Positions 16,501-25,150 of a DNA stretch of 64,000 nt are shown piece after piece. How positions within the stretch are numbered: position 1 is the stretch's first letter; each line of letters begins with the position of its first letter. This stretch comes from Tolypothrix bouteillei VB521301 (lineage in GTDB: Bacteria; Cyanobacteriota; Cyanobacteriia; Cyanobacteriales; Nostocaceae): positions 4,298,895 to 4,362,894 of the forward strand of contig NZ_JHEG04000001.1 of assembly GCF_000760695.4 (NCBI RefSeq). Reading direction: 5' to 3'. Under the pieces are notes generated by a model. It ran no database searches and was not told the DNA's origin. It was given only the letters and a program-made list of their open reading frames with translations. The position numbers and the translations under genes are program-made.

Positions 16501-19140
16501 CAAATAATCATGAACGAGTTGATAGCGATCTGCTGGAGATTGCGGTATCAAGAAGACTATACCTGATGTCACTAAAATCTTTAAAACTAATTCTAATTTA
16601 TCAACCTTGGCTGCTAAAAATGCTAAAGTATCTGCTAATTCAGCATAGGTTTTTAACGGACGCGTATTATTTTCATCAGTTAGTAAATACAAGACTAATT
16701 GAGCAGCACGTTCATTTTCTTGTCCGCAATCTTTCACAACTTCGTCTAAGTATCTTTGGACTAGTTGTTCTTTTGGTCCTTGTTCCTGATACTGTTTTAA
16801 CTGAGTGATTTCTTCGGTTTCTAGTTGTGCCCCTACGACTTGTAACTCAATGGGACGAACTTCTCCTTCTTCTGCCGCTAAATCTCTTACTAATTCTTCA
16901 ATGAGTTCTGGTTCTAGAGAAGAACGTTGAGTTAAATTTTTAATAACCTTTCTCGCACCTTCAGGAGAAAAATTTCCAAAATAGTAGCGAATTCCTTTAT
17001 TCAAAATATCATTTTTTGTGACTTCTAAATTTGTAATGCGATCGCACTCCAATAAATAATGCAAATAATCTTCACGTAAAGCAATAATGACTTTCACATA
17101 GGGAATATCCCAACTATCCAAAGCAAGTTTCAAAAACTGCCAAAACTCTTTTCGTTGAGATGGTTGAGAACAGTTAAAGAAAAACTCTTCAAATTGGTCA
17201 AAAATGAGAATAGTTAAGAAATTGCGAGTTGCATTTTGCCGTAATTGTTGAAGAATCTTATGAATTAACCCCGATGACTCCGCCCCCAACTCCTCCCCAT
17301 GTCCACAGTTTTGGGGTGTTGTGTCACGAAGCACTTTACCCAATTCCTGTTTCCAATCACTGTAAAATCTGACTGTGACTGGCAAAGGAATCCGACTATC
17401 AATAGCAGGTAGATCGTGCAATGCGGGTACCAATCCTGCTGTCAGCAGCGAACTTTTTCCAACTCCAGAGGGACCATAAATCACAACTAATTTTTGGTCA
17501 TCTCGACTGATGCGATGGATTAATTGTTTAACGTCTTCTTCTCGCCCAGATGCAACAATTTCTTGAGCAATAGTTCCTTGCTGAGAGGTTGTTCCCACAG
17601 CATCACCGTACAATTGAGTTGAACCAACTGTTATCAAAGCAGGATGAATCACCTGTCGCTGAGATTGCAATCGCCCCGCACCAATGAAAGCGCGGAAACC
17701 ATATTGTTGCTCGATGGAACGTTTCTCTTGCTTGAGTTCAAATGCTTCTAAATATCTATGTTGTTGGTAGTGAAGCTCGGATAATGCATTTAATATCCGT
17801 ATGTAAAGCTGTGGGTTATAATCGGGCTTACATCCTTCCTTAGCTGTTTCTAAGTTGTGTAGCGCTGCTTGTACTTCGTTTTGATGATGATATTGGGCTT
17901 GAGAGATTAAAAATTGATACCAACTTTGATAATGTCGTTTGATATCACTTTCATTTGCTAGTTTTGCGATCGCTTGAAGTGCTCTGATTGCATACTGCTG
18001 AGTCTCTTCCCAATTAGATTTTCCCAGTCCAACTTCTGCAAGGGAAGCATAAGCATTTGCCAACCTGAGAGTATTGGGATATGTTGTGTGTAGTTCAATG
18101 GCAGTGTTAGCAACAGATTTTAATTCATCCCATTTTGCTAACTGTTGCAGCACTTCTCCCCAAGGATTGATAAATTGAGCCACTAAATCGGGACGGTTTG
18201 CATGCTGTAGGATTTGCACGCACCGTTGATAGTAATTTTCTGCTTGACGACACGCTGCTTCATACTCGGCTCGATGTAAAACCGCGTACCTTCGCCACCA
18301 TAACCCCAGGTGGAAGAGTACGCAGGCTTGTTGTTCTGTGTAAGGAGTGGGGGAGGGGGGAGAAAGTTCTACCATGTCCCCCATCTCTCCTCGCTGTTCC
18401 CAGAATGTAAGGCTTTGTTCGTAAAGTTGACGCGATCGCTCCATTTGACTTTTACTATAAGCATCGCGTCCTGAAATAAATTGCTGGCTGGCTTCTAATT
18501 CTGGTTCGGAGTAGCCCTGGCTGTGTAATTCTTCCAATGCTGATTCAATTTCAGCCGCATCCATTCCTATATTTAATGCAGTATTGTCTAAAAATCTGTC
18601 TCCACCTGTTTCTAATATTTTCGCAAATAACCCATCTACTTTTTTTTTAAGAACCTCAATTAAGTCTGTAGTCGAGATGGCAAATTTAATGGGTACGCCA
18701 GCATAAGTATAAAAATCGGGTGCCAGTTTTATAAACTTTTGCAGCACTAAATCGTTTATCCAGAAGACTACAGGAAATGAAAAGCTTTGGGGAAAATCAT
18801 CTCGCACTCGATTTATAGAAATCAACAAATCGTCAATGGCTGTGACTGACTGCAATCCCAGTACCATAATGGCATCTGTCACAGATAATCTATCGGTTGC
18901 CAACTGTGCATGAATAATTGAATATAGATTTTTTGCTGACTTATCTAAAGTTATTTCTAGTATTTGTAATTGAGAATTTTGCCGTAACTGTTCTATAATT
19001 TCTTCTTGCAAATGTGCGTAGTTACAGCGTACTAAAATTAGGGAAAAGCGACCTTGAGAACGAACGATCGCTCTTACAAGAGTCGCCAGCGATCGCTCAT
19101 TTTGCACGGAAATTTCTTCTGGATTTATCGGTTCGCTCAT
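13591..19140 (-). CDS. Giant STAND NTPase with TPRs, one membrane segment and 14 WD40 repeats
   Basis: 1849 residues. Order: residues 1-200, a P-loop-like fold without a clear Walker A but with PVVFWINDL resembling Walker B; about 225-480, TPR-like helices; about 540-900, a STAND NTPase (novel-STAND type) with GPSGVGKSS near 555-563 and LIFDQFEEFFF near 645; one membrane helix near 917-937 (FGTGVGLVALTAVAVTFGI); 1012-1587, 14 WD40 repeats of 41 residues, enough for two seven-bladed propellers; then LLVLGCDWLKYY and C-terminal TPRs. STAND proteins are signal-dependent switches that assemble after ligand binding. The start codon overlaps the stop of the upstream ATPase gene (ATGA), so the two are coupled. 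Basic residues before the helix put the NTPase in the cytoplasm and the propellers outside. Ligand and output are unknown. Confidence 0.88.
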   Translation of the reverse strand: MSEPINPEEISVQNERSLATLVRAIVRSQGRFSLILVRCNYAHLQEEIIEQLRQNSQLQILEITLDKSAKNLYSIIHAQLATDRLSVTDAIMVLGLQSVTAIDDLLISINRVRDDFPQSFSFPVVFWINDLVLQKFIKLAPDFYTYAGVPIKFAISTTDLIEVLKKKVDGLFAKILETGGDRFLDNTALNIGMDAAEIESALEELHSQGYSEPELEASQQFISGRDAYSKSQMERSRQLYEQSLTFWEQRGEMGDMVELSPPSPTPYTEQQACVLFHLGLWWRRYAVLHRAEYEAACRQAENYYQRCVQILQHANRPDLVAQFINPWGEVLQQLAKWDELKSVANTAIELHTTYPNTLRLANAYASLAEVGLGKSNWEETQQYAIRALQAIAKLANESDIKRHYQSWYQFLISQAQYHHQNEVQAALHNLETAKEGCKPDYNPQLYIRILNALSELHYQQHRYLEAFELKQEKRSIEQQYGFRAFIGAGRLQSQRQVIHPALITVGSTQLYGDAVGTTSQQGTIAQEIVASGREEDVKQLIHRISRDDQKLVVIYGPSGVGKSSLLTAGLVPALHDLPAIDSRIPLPVTVRFYSDWKQELGKVLRDTTPQNCGHGEELGAESSGLIHKILQQLRQNATRNFLTILIFDQFEEFFFNCSQPSQRKEFWQFLKLALDSWDIPYVKVIIALREDYLHYLLECDRITNLEVTKNDILNKGIRYYFGNFSPEGARKVIKNLTQRSSLEPELIEELVRDLAAEEGEVRPIELQVVGAQLETEEITQLKQYQEQGPKEQLVQRYLDEVVKDCGQENERAAQLVLYLLTDENNTRPLKTYAELADTLAFLAAKVDKLELVLKILVTSGIVFLIPQSPADRYQLVHDYLVSFIRQQRGAELLAELEREKQKRQLAEAKLNQVLKQRLRIAFGTGVGLVALTAVAVTFGIKSTIGETNAQISALASSSEALFTATLQEEALVESIKAGEKLQQTIWSKWMEANTRDRVVVALRQAVYESFGRELKTLKGHSASVISVSFSPDGKTIASASEDNTVKLWDNNTGRELKTLKGHSAPVMSVSFSPDGKTIASASKDNTIKLWDTTGKELKTLKGHSAYVSSVSFSPDGKTIASASSDNTIKLWDTTGKELKTLKGHSGLVYSVSFSPDGKTIASASSDNTVKLWDTTGKELKTLKGHSAEVFSVSFSPDGKTIASASSDNTVKLWDTTGKELKTLKGHSAEVFSVSFSPDGKTIASASWDNTIKLWDITGRELKTLKEHSAYISSISFSPDGKTIASASWDNTVKLWDTTGRELKTLKGHSAPVYSVSFSPDGKTIASTSRDNTVKLWDTAGRELKTLKGHSAPVYSVSFSPDGKTIASASRDNTVKLWDTTGRELKTLKGHSAPIVSVSFSPDGKTIASASEDNTIKLWDTTGKELKTLKGHSAPVYSVSFSPDGKTIASASLDKTVKLWDTTGKELKTLKGHSAPVYSVSFSPDGKTIASASWDNTIKLWDITGRELKTLKGHSGWISSVNFSPDGKTIASASKDNTVKLWETTGRELTTFKGHSAPVVSVSFSPDGKTIASASWDKTVKLWNLDLENLLVLGCDWLKYYLPRYPETLAELHVCQTKPLRIAAASTLVEQGEALATEGNFEDAVAKFNKAKAWNSKLTFDSEEKAVPIIMVSQGRELAQEGDIEAALVQLTKAQKLSPNLDLNPKTKAIEKNPKAVIFLIRGEALVKQDKFKEALAFYKDAQTLDPALTISAKEWNSLCWDGSLRGFAKDVMFACEKAVALSPKDGGILDSRGLARALTGNSKGSVADFQAFIKWTDNSKYKSQRQRWINTLIAGKNPFTTEELKKLRE
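14383..16105 (-). repeat. Tandem array of 14 WD40-coding repeats, about 123 bp each
   Basis: Fourteen in-frame units inside the STAND gene encode LKTLKGHS-x-x-SVSFSPDGKTIASAS-x-DNT(V/I)KLWDTTG(K/R)E. All are 41 residues except the first, which has one extra. Neighbouring units such as those at about 15418-15540 and 15541-15663 are nearly identical in DNA. Differences cluster at a few codons. Long open frames on the opposite strand and in other frames here are by-products of the repeat. Confidence 0.95.
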
Positions 19141-20447
19141 ACCTGAAATTGCTTGGCTTCTGCTAATACGGGATTAATACCAAACCAGCGTCCCTGTTTG
19201 TCCTGATATTCAAAGACAAATAAACTTCTTAATAAAGTTTGATAGTCATCTTCACCACTCACACTTTGCTGCTGAACGACTTGACGGAGCAATTCCCATT
19301 CATGTTTTGTAATAGATAACACCAAGCTTTCGCGGTATTCGCGGATGGAGTTTTCCAAACATTCTCGCGATAAAGGGGGATCTTCTGACTGAAGACAACT
19401 GTAGAGCAGCCCTAGTAAGTTTCGCACGTGACCCCCACTGCTTTGACAAAGCCTGTTTAAAGTATCGGGAGTATCGAAAACTTCTGCAATCAAACCCAAC
19501 CTCAATTCAGGGTTGACTGTGGGAAAAGCTCTTGCTAATACCATCTGTTGCAAAAGCTCTATACCTTCAGAGCACGGACTACCATCGCGTAACTGCACGG
19601 GAACCATCGGTAGTATCTTGGGACTCACTCCACCACCCAAACGATTTTTCATCGTCTCATACTCGTTAGAGAATACCAATGCTAGGGGTATTGTGTAAAC
19701 AACATGGCACTTCAGCTTGCGTAACTCTTCGCCGCGATCGACAAACAAGTGTTCTGGTTGCGATCGCTCTCGGTTTTTCGCCCTTGGATCGACTCGATCC
19801 AAATTATCTACAATCACCACCAACCCTTTCTTACCCTTATCTTTGAGTTCCTGGTTAGCACGAGTTAAGAATTCTTCATTCAGAGATTCCAAAATATTAT
19901 TAGTGCGAGGTTCTAGATATTGCCTTAACTGACTTCGCAAAAGAGGGCTATCTTTTGTTTTTGCGCTAATTTTAGCAATACCTACAGATAACTCCCCCGA
20001 AAGTTCTTTGGGAGTTTGTAAAAATTCATGAATTTCACCTAATAGTTTGGCAAAATATCCCGGTCTGAGTTTAATTCCTACTGCTTCTAAACTTTCACTC
20101 ACTGACCTAGCGATCGCCAGTAATATATCAGTAACATCTACATCAGCCATGTCTAGGTCTTGTGTGGACTCAAAATATACCACATGAAAACCTTGCTGTT
20201 TTAACTCTGCTTCCAACCGTCGCAACTCAGTCGATTTGCCACAACCAATATGACCGGTAAATAATTGGCAAGTTGGTTTATCTGGAGAAAGGCGTGTAAT
20301 CGTTCGTCCAAGTGCTTCAATCACTTTAGAACCGCGCACGGAAGCAAAGTCTATATAGTACTGCCTATCTTGAGGATTTGCCAAGACTAGAGTTCTGCTG
20401 GGGTTGCAACTGTCAAAAAATCTTTGCAAATCTAGTTTAAGTCGCAT
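19137..20447 (-). CDS. P-loop ATPase, partner of the STAND-WD40 protein
   Basis: 436 residues, no membrane segment. Walker A is GHIGCGKS at residues 65-72, and a Walker B-like LVVIVDNLDRVD is at about 209-220, followed by an arginine-rich stretch. The order resembles KAP/AAA-type and STAND-related ATPases. The N-terminal DLQRFFDSCNPSRTLVLANPQDRQYYIDFASVRG precedes the P-loop. The C-terminal third looks like a helical winged-helix bundle (NLLGLLYSCLQSED...ITKHEWELLRQVV). It overlaps the STAND gene by 4 bases, so the two proteins are probably made in fixed ratio and may act together. It may load or regulate its partner; this is inferred from gene order only. Confidence 0.8.
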   Translation of the reverse strand: MRLKLDLQRFFDSCNPSRTLVLANPQDRQYYIDFASVRGSKVIEALGRTITRLSPDKPTCQLFTGHIGCGKSTELRRLEAELKQQGFHVVYFESTQDLDMADVDVTDILLAIARSVSESLEAVGIKLRPGYFAKLLGEIHEFLQTPKELSGELSVGIAKISAKTKDSPLLRSQLRQYLEPRTNNILESLNEEFLTRANQELKDKGKKGLVVIVDNLDRVDPRAKNRERSQPEHLFVDRGEELRKLKCHVVYTIPLALVFSNEYETMKNRLGGGVSPKILPMVPVQLRDGSPCSEGIELLQQMVLARAFPTVNPELRLGLIAEVFDTPDTLNRLCQSSGGHVRNLLGLLYSCLQSEDPPLSRECLENSIREYRESLVLSITKHEWELLRQVVQQQSVSGEDDYQTLLRSLFVFEYQDKQGRWFGINPVLAEAKQFQV

Positions 20448-20589
20448 TCACCTGTCCTATCCGTAGATTTACTACTAGTTTGGCAGTAACTTCAGCTTTA
20501 TTTTCCCTTTTTCCGCAAATGTTTCTAAGTGAAGTATAAGTCAGCAGGTGCAAAGATTCGCGACTCTACAAAGTTGAGAATCGAACTAC

Positions 20590-21228
20590 CTAATTCTCTA
20601 GTTGGCAAATTGCTTTTAAAACCTGTGCTAGTAGAATACTGTGTTCAGATTGAATTAGGTTCAGTAATGGCATTAACTGATAGGTAGGGGGATTTCCTCG
20701 TTCGAGACGGACAAATTGATAACGACGACCGTTTGTTGCTAGTCCCCAAACTGATGATTGCTTTTCTAAGCTTTTAAAAGCGTAAGTCAGCAGTTGGGGT
20801 AAACCTTCGGCAACATCTACCGAACTGTTTTTTGTTTCTATTACCAAAATCCAAAATGTATTTGCAGTCTTTGCTTGAGTGTTGCTTACTGCTAAAATGT
20901 CCATCCGCCCTGTTATCTTTGTATCCTCATCTTCAATGGAGATAGCGATCGCATCTTCCATTGTCAAGCGAATAGGAACGTCATAAAATCCAGATAATCG
21001 CAACAGAGGAGCGAGAGCTAAAAATTTAACTAAACCTTCAGAAACTTTTCCAGCACTAAGGTAACGCTCAAAGTCGTTACTAATTCGTGATAAATCCTGC
21101 TGTTCCAACTCAGTCAGAGGCTCTAGAGTTAAATAGTTAGTAAATGAACCAATTGCTTCTTCTTGCAGTTTCAACAAGCGATGAACATCATTGAGAGATA
21201 AGTTACTGGCTTCTAGAGTTATTGGCAT
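20590..21228 (-). CDS. PD-(D/E)xK nuclease-like protein (HsdR N-terminal type)
   Basis: 212 residues. A restriction-endonuclease-like core is visible: E64 in KVSEGLVKFL, D110 in GRMDILAV, E131 and K133 in WILVIETKNSS, and Q145 in LPQLLTYAFK. These match the E, D, ExK and Q positions of type I restriction R-subunit N-terminal domains. No helicase follows, so the protein is a stand-alone nuclease-like domain with a helical N-terminus (SLNDVHRLLKLQEEAIG). It is on the same strand as the ATPase gene, 142 bases upstream, and could be part of that operon. Nuclease activity is a prediction. Confidence 0.68.
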   Translation of the reverse strand: MPITLEASNLSLNDVHRLLKLQEEAIGSFTNYLTLEPLTELEQQDLSRISNDFERYLSAGKVSEGLVKFLALAPLLRLSGFYDVPIRLTMEDAIAISIEDEDTKITGRMDILAVSNTQAKTANTFWILVIETKNSSVDVAEGLPQLLTYAFKSLEKQSSVWGLATNGRRYQFVRLERGNPPTYQLMPLLNLIQSEHSILLAQVLKAICQLEN

Positions 21229-21359
21229 AAGTATTAACCACGTTTTTTAGTACTAATGAACATATTGCAATATGAACAGTAACAACTTCTACGGAGGATG
21301 TCCAAAAAGTCACACCTGGTACTTCTTTCGGCAATTAGTGTCTGGCTCTGTTATGATAT

Positions 21360-21698
21360 TTAGCCTGAAAAATTATTGTCATCTTTTGGAGCAAGAGCAA
21401 TTTGATAACCTAATGCATCAAGAAATTCGATTAAAGTGTAAATCTCTGCTCCACTAGTTTCTGCAAGAATTTTATCTAGTTTTTCATAATGCTGTTTGGC
21501 AGTTTCTGAAAGATTATTTGCTTGTAGACGCGCCTCTATCACATCTTTTAGGGCTGAACCTAGCATTTCAAACCCAGCGCCATCTTCTTCTAATTCCAAG
21601 AAAGTTTGAATATAAGCAGCAGCCTCTTGGGGATCTTTAAGAGATGAAATCAAGTATTCACGGTAACTTCTACTTGCTGGTGCTTGTACGTTTTTCAT
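21360..21698 (-). CDS. Antitoxin of a HigBA-like module
   Basis: 112 residues from the ATG at 21698 (MKNVQAPASRSYREYLISSL). The frame is open further upstream, but that part lies inside the toxin gene. Motifs DPQEAAAYIQTFLELEEDG, LSETAKQHYEKLDKIL and LIEFLDALGYQIALAPK match the addiction-module antidote family, which has a helix-turn-helix in its C-terminal half. It should neutralise the toxin encoded just upstream and repress the operon. The toxin-first order and a 29-base overlap are typical of HigBA-type pairs. Confidence 0.75.
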   Translation of the reverse strand: MKNVQAPASRSYREYLISSLKDPQEAAAYIQTFLELEEDGAGFEMLGSALKDVIEARLQANNLSETAKQHYEKLDKILAETSGAEIYTLIEFLDALGYQIALAPKDDNNFSG

Positions 21699-22014
21699 AA
21701 TCTTTCCAGTATTCCCTAGCTTTGTTGATATCTTGTTCTTGAGTACTTTTATCTCCACCACAAAGAAGAAGTACGATTGTTGTTCCTATTTGTCCAAAAT
21801 ACACGCGGTATCCCGGACCATAATCCACTTTTAGTTCGCAAACTCCTTCTCCAACTGAACGATAATTTCCTAAATTGCCTGACTCTACTCGCTTCAGCCT
21901 GTTTCTGATTTTAGCTCTTGCTTGAATATCTCTCAAAGCTTCAAGCCATTCTGCAAAAGGGCTTCTCCCTTCTGAAGTGAGATAATCCTGAATTTCTCTT
22001 GGCTGTGCCTCCAT
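21670..22014 (-). CDS. RelE/HigB-type toxin (addiction module killer protein)
   Basis: 114 residues. RSPFAEWLEALRDIQARAKIRNRLKRVESGNLGNYRSVGEGV, ELKVDYGPGYRVYFGQ and LLLCGGDKSTQEQDINKAREYW are the hallmarks of the killer-protein branch of the RelE/ParE superfamily. Relatives cleave mRNA at the ribosome. The toxin gene comes first and overlaps the antitoxin gene. It lies upstream of the nuclease-like, ATPase and STAND genes on the same strand, separated from them by 131- and 142-base gaps. Confidence 0.82.
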   Translation of the reverse strand: MEAQPREIQDYLTSEGRSPFAEWLEALRDIQARAKIRNRLKRVESGNLGNYRSVGEGVCELKVDYGPGYRVYFGQIGTTIVLLLCGGDKSTQEQDINKAREYWKDYEKRTSTSK

Positions 22015-22214
22015 ACAATTATTCTATGATGCAGTTATAATTTGTCCTTGCACCCCAAACTCAAAAAACAAAATCCTTATTTGTAAAGTAGAGATATAGC
22101 ATACCAAGTCCCTACTCCGTTAATTTCCATACATCTTAACGAAAATCAACCATACTTCTGGTAATTTTGCGTACACAATAGTTTTGTGTTAGAACGCCAA
22201 TAACAAAAACGATC

Positions 22215-24185
22215 ATGTCGCAAATCACCATAGAATCAATCCTTCAAGAAAAGCGTTTGTTCCACCCCAGCCAGGAATTTTCTCAAAACGCTCACATCAA
22301 AAGTCTTGAAGACTACCAGCGCCTTTACGATCGCGCTAAGGCAGATCCTCAAACATTCTGGGCAGAGTTGGCTGAGCAGGAGTTGCACTGGTTCCAAAAG
22401 TGGGACACGGTGCTGGACTGGCAACCACCTTTTGCAAAGTGGTTTGTTGGAGGAAAAATTAATATTTCTTACAACTGTATTGACAGACACCTGACGACTT
22501 GGCGCAAAAATAAAGCGGCTATTATTTGGGAAGGGGAACCAGGAGACTCGCGCACTCTCACTTATGCCCAATTACATCGCGAAGTTTGCCAGTTTGCAAA
22601 TGTTCTGAAGCAGTTGGGTGTGAAAAAAGGAGATAGGGTTGGCGTTTATATGCCAATGATTCCTGAAGCAGCAATAGCAATGCTCGCTTGTGCCAGAATT
22701 GGGGCACCCCACAGTGTTGTTTTTGGCGGTTTTAGTGCAGAAGCATTGCGCGATCGCCTTGTGGATGCCCAAGCAAAAGTGGTCATCACGGCTGATGGTG
22801 GTTGGCGCAAGGATGCGATCGTTGCTCTTAAGGATCAAGTTGATAAAGCTTTGGCTGATGGGGCTGTTCCTTCAGTGGAAAACGTCCTCGTGGTGCAGCG
22901 TACCAACCAGCAAATTCACATGGAATCAGGACGAGACCATTGGTGGCATGAGTTACAAAAAGGTGTGTCTGCTGATTGTCCTGCCGAACCAATGGACAGC
23001 GAAGATATGCTGTTTATTCTCTATACTTCTGGTAGCACGGGTAAGCCAAAGGGTGTTGTTCATACCACTGCTGGTTATAACTTATACACCCATATGACTA
23101 CAAAATGGATCTTTGACTTGAAGGAGACCGATGTATATTGGTGTACCGCAGATGTAGGTTGGATTACAGGACACAGTTACATTGTCTACGGTCCTTTGTC
23201 GAACGGTGCAACAACGCTCATGTATGAAGGTGCTCCTCGTGCTTCCAATCCGGGCTGTACCTGGGATGTGATTGAAAAGTACGGTGTCAATATCTTTTAT
23301 ACCGCACCTACTGCTATTCGTGCCTTTATCAAAATGGGAGAACACCTACCTAAAGCACGCAATCTCTCCTCGTTGCGCTTGTTGGGAACTGTAGGCGAAC
23401 CAATTAACCCAGAAGCTTGGATGTGGTATCACAAAGTTATCGGTGGGGAACGCTGTCCGATTGTCGATACTTGGTGGCAAACGGAAACAGGTGGGATTAT
23501 GATTACACCGTTACCTGGTGCTATTCCCGCAAAACCTGGTTCTGCAACTCGTCCTTTCCCTGGAATCTTAGCTGATGTTGTGGATTTAGATGGCAACAAA
23601 GCAGGTGATAATGAAGGCGGTTACTTAATTGTCCGACATCCTTGGCCCGGTATGATGCGAACAATTTACGGCGATCCAGACCGTTTCCGCCGCACTTACT
23701 GGGAACACGTTCGCCTTCAAGATGGGCAATCTGTCTACTTTGCTGGCGATGGCGCAAGACGCGATGAAGACGGATATTTCTGGGTGATGGGGCGCGTTGA
23801 TGATGTGATTAATGTAGCAGGTCACCGCCTCGGGACAATGGAAATTGAATCGGCTCTCGTTTCCCATCCTGCAGTGGCTGAAGCGGCTGTTGTGGGTAAG
23901 CCAGATGAAGTGAAGGGAGAAGAGATTGTTGCTTTTGTAACTCTAGAAGGAGGGAGTACCGCAACAGAAGATTTGAGCAAAGAACTCAAGCAACACGTTG
24001 TTCGAGAAATTGGTGCGATCGCACGTCCGGGAGAAATCCGCTTTACCGATGCTTTGCCCAAAACTCGTTCTGGTAAGATTATGCGGCGATTGTTGCGGAA
24101 TCTAGCCGCAGGACAAGAAGTTTCTGGGGACACTTCTACTTTAGAGGATAGAGGTGTATTGGATAAGTTGCGGGAAGGCGCTTAG
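22215..24185 (+). CDS. acs: Acetyl-CoA synthetase
   Basis: Activates acetate to acetyl-CoA through acetyl-AMP, feeding lipid synthesis and acetate reuse. 656 residues, the standard length. Motifs: [16 protein letters not shown] (AMP-binding P-loop), [28 protein letters not shown], and [11 protein letters not shown] at the end with the catalytic lysine near residue 621. That lysine is the usual site of regulatory acetylation. Monocistronic: upstream is the divergent toxin gene, and downstream is a strong inverted repeat. Confidence 0.96.
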   Translation: MSQITIESILQEKRLFHPSQEFSQNAHIKSLEDYQRLYDRAKADPQTFWAELAEQELHWFQKWDTVLDWQPPFAKWFVGGKINISYNCIDRHLTTWRKNKAAIIWEGEPGDSRTLTYAQLHREVCQFANVLKQLGVKKGDRVGVYMPMIPEAAIAMLACARIGAPHSVVFGGFSAEALRDRLVDAQAKVVITADGGWRKDAIVALKDQVDKALADGAVPSVENVLVVQRTNQQIHMESGRDHWWHELQKGVSADCPAEPMDSEDMLFILYTSGSTGKPKGVVHTTAGYNLYTHMTTKWIFDLKETDVYWCTADVGWITGHSYIVYGPLSNGATTLMYEGAPRASNPGCTWDVIEKYGVNIFYTAPTAIRAFIKMGEHLPKARNLSSLRLLGTVGEPINPEAWMWYHKVIGGERCPIVDTWWQTETGGIMITPLPGAIPAKPGSATRPFPGILADVVDLDGNKAGDNEGGYLIVRHPWPGMMRTIYGDPDRFRRTYWEHVRLQDGQSVYFAGDGARRDEDGYFWVMGRVDDVINVAGHRLGTMEIESALVSHPAVAEAAVVGKPDEVKGEEIVAFVTLEGGSTATEDLSKELKQHVVREIGAIARPGEIRFTDALPKTRSGKIMRRLLRNLAAGQEVSGDTSTLEDRGVLDKLREGA

Positions 24186-24192
24186 GAATTTT

Positions 24193-24268
24193 GAACCACA
24201 GCCTGTAGCGGATGAACGCAGATATTTTTCTTTTCTGTCTGCGTTTATCGGCAACAGGCTGCGGTTGC
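24193..24268. terminator. Long inverted repeat after acs
   Basis: The left arm at 24193-24223 (GAACCACAGCCTGTAGCGG...) and the right arm at 24237-24268 (...CAACAGGCTGCGGTTGC) pair over about 31 bases with few mismatches around a T-rich loop. It begins 8 bases after the acs stop codon. It could terminate acs. The arms also match the AACGCAGAT-type dispersed repeats of cyanobacteria, so it may be a small mobile hairpin. Confidence 0.55.
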
Positions 24269-24299
24269 AATATTAAAATAAAAATCAGATAGATGCCTG

Positions 24300-25124
24300 G
24301 TGAACCGTATGACTTCTGTCACTACACCAACCGACTCAGTGCTGAGTTTACCCGACCACACGCAATTGCCTGATTCCGACGGGACATTTGTGAAAAACTT
24401 ACAAGAACATCCTCAAAGTATTCTACTGACAGATTCGATTAAACCTGTTTTAGAAAAGCTGCATCCTGAGGGTCAGTATTGTATCGGTCAGGATTCTGGG
24501 ATTTACTGGCGGTTAATAGATCCCCCAGAGAGGGGCGCGGAATCACCGGACTGGTTTTATGTACCGAACGTACCGCCAACTTTGAATGGCAAAATGCGCC
24601 GTTCCTACGTTTTGTGGAAAGAATATGTTGCACCGTTAATTGCGATCGAATTTGTCTCTGGTGATGGGAGTGAAGAACGGGATAAAACTTCGCCATCACA
24701 AGGGGGAGAAGGGAAAGTTGGGAAATTTTGGGTTTACGAGCAAGCCATTCGTATTCCTTATTATGCAATTTATGAAGTAGAAAAAGCGGGGGTAGAAGTA
24801 TACCGTCTCGTAGGTAATGCCTATCAACTGATGAACAAAAATGAAAGGGGTCATTATGCCATTGCACCAATGGGAGTCGAGTTAGGAATTTGGCGAGGAT
24901 GGTATCAAAACGCAGAATTGCCGTGGTTGCGGTGGTGGGATGCTGAGGGAAATTTACTGCTCACAGGTGAAGAACGTGCTGAGGTTGAACAACAAAGGGC
25001 TGAGGTTGAACGACAAAGGGCTGAGGTTGAACGACAAAAGCGGGAGGAAATTGTAGAAAAATTGCGATCGCTTTCTCCGGAACAACTGAATGCATTAGGA
25101 ATTAATCCAGAGTTATTGGATTAG
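24300..25124 (+). CDS. Uma2-family (DUF820) putative endonuclease with coiled-coil tail
   Basis: 274 residues. The start is GTG at 24300 or ATG at 24309. The PD-(D/E)xK-like Uma2 core is seen in DWFYVPNVPP, APLIAIEFVSGDGSEERD, FWVYEQAIRIPYYAIYEV and VEVYRLVGNAYQLM. This family is hugely expanded in cyanobacteria, and its biological role is unclear. The C-terminus has a run of 7-residue repeats AEVE(Q/R)QR coded by nearly exact 21-bp units (about 24978-25040). It then has LRSLSPEQLNALGI, a tail seen in several cyanobacterial families. The repeat should form a coiled coil. Confidence 0.75.
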   Translation: MNRMTSVTTPTDSVLSLPDHTQLPDSDGTFVKNLQEHPQSILLTDSIKPVLEKLHPEGQYCIGQDSGIYWRLIDPPERGAESPDWFYVPNVPPTLNGKMRRSYVLWKEYVAPLIAIEFVSGDGSEERDKTSPSQGGEGKVGKFWVYEQAIRIPYYAIYEVEKAGVEVYRLVGNAYQLMNKNERGHYAIAPMGVELGIWRGWYQNAELPWLRWWDAEGNLLLTGEERAEVEQQRAEVERQRAEVERQKREEIVEKLRSLSPEQLNALGINPELLD

Positions 25125-25150
25125 CTGAAACTTCAGAAAGGAACCTCGAA

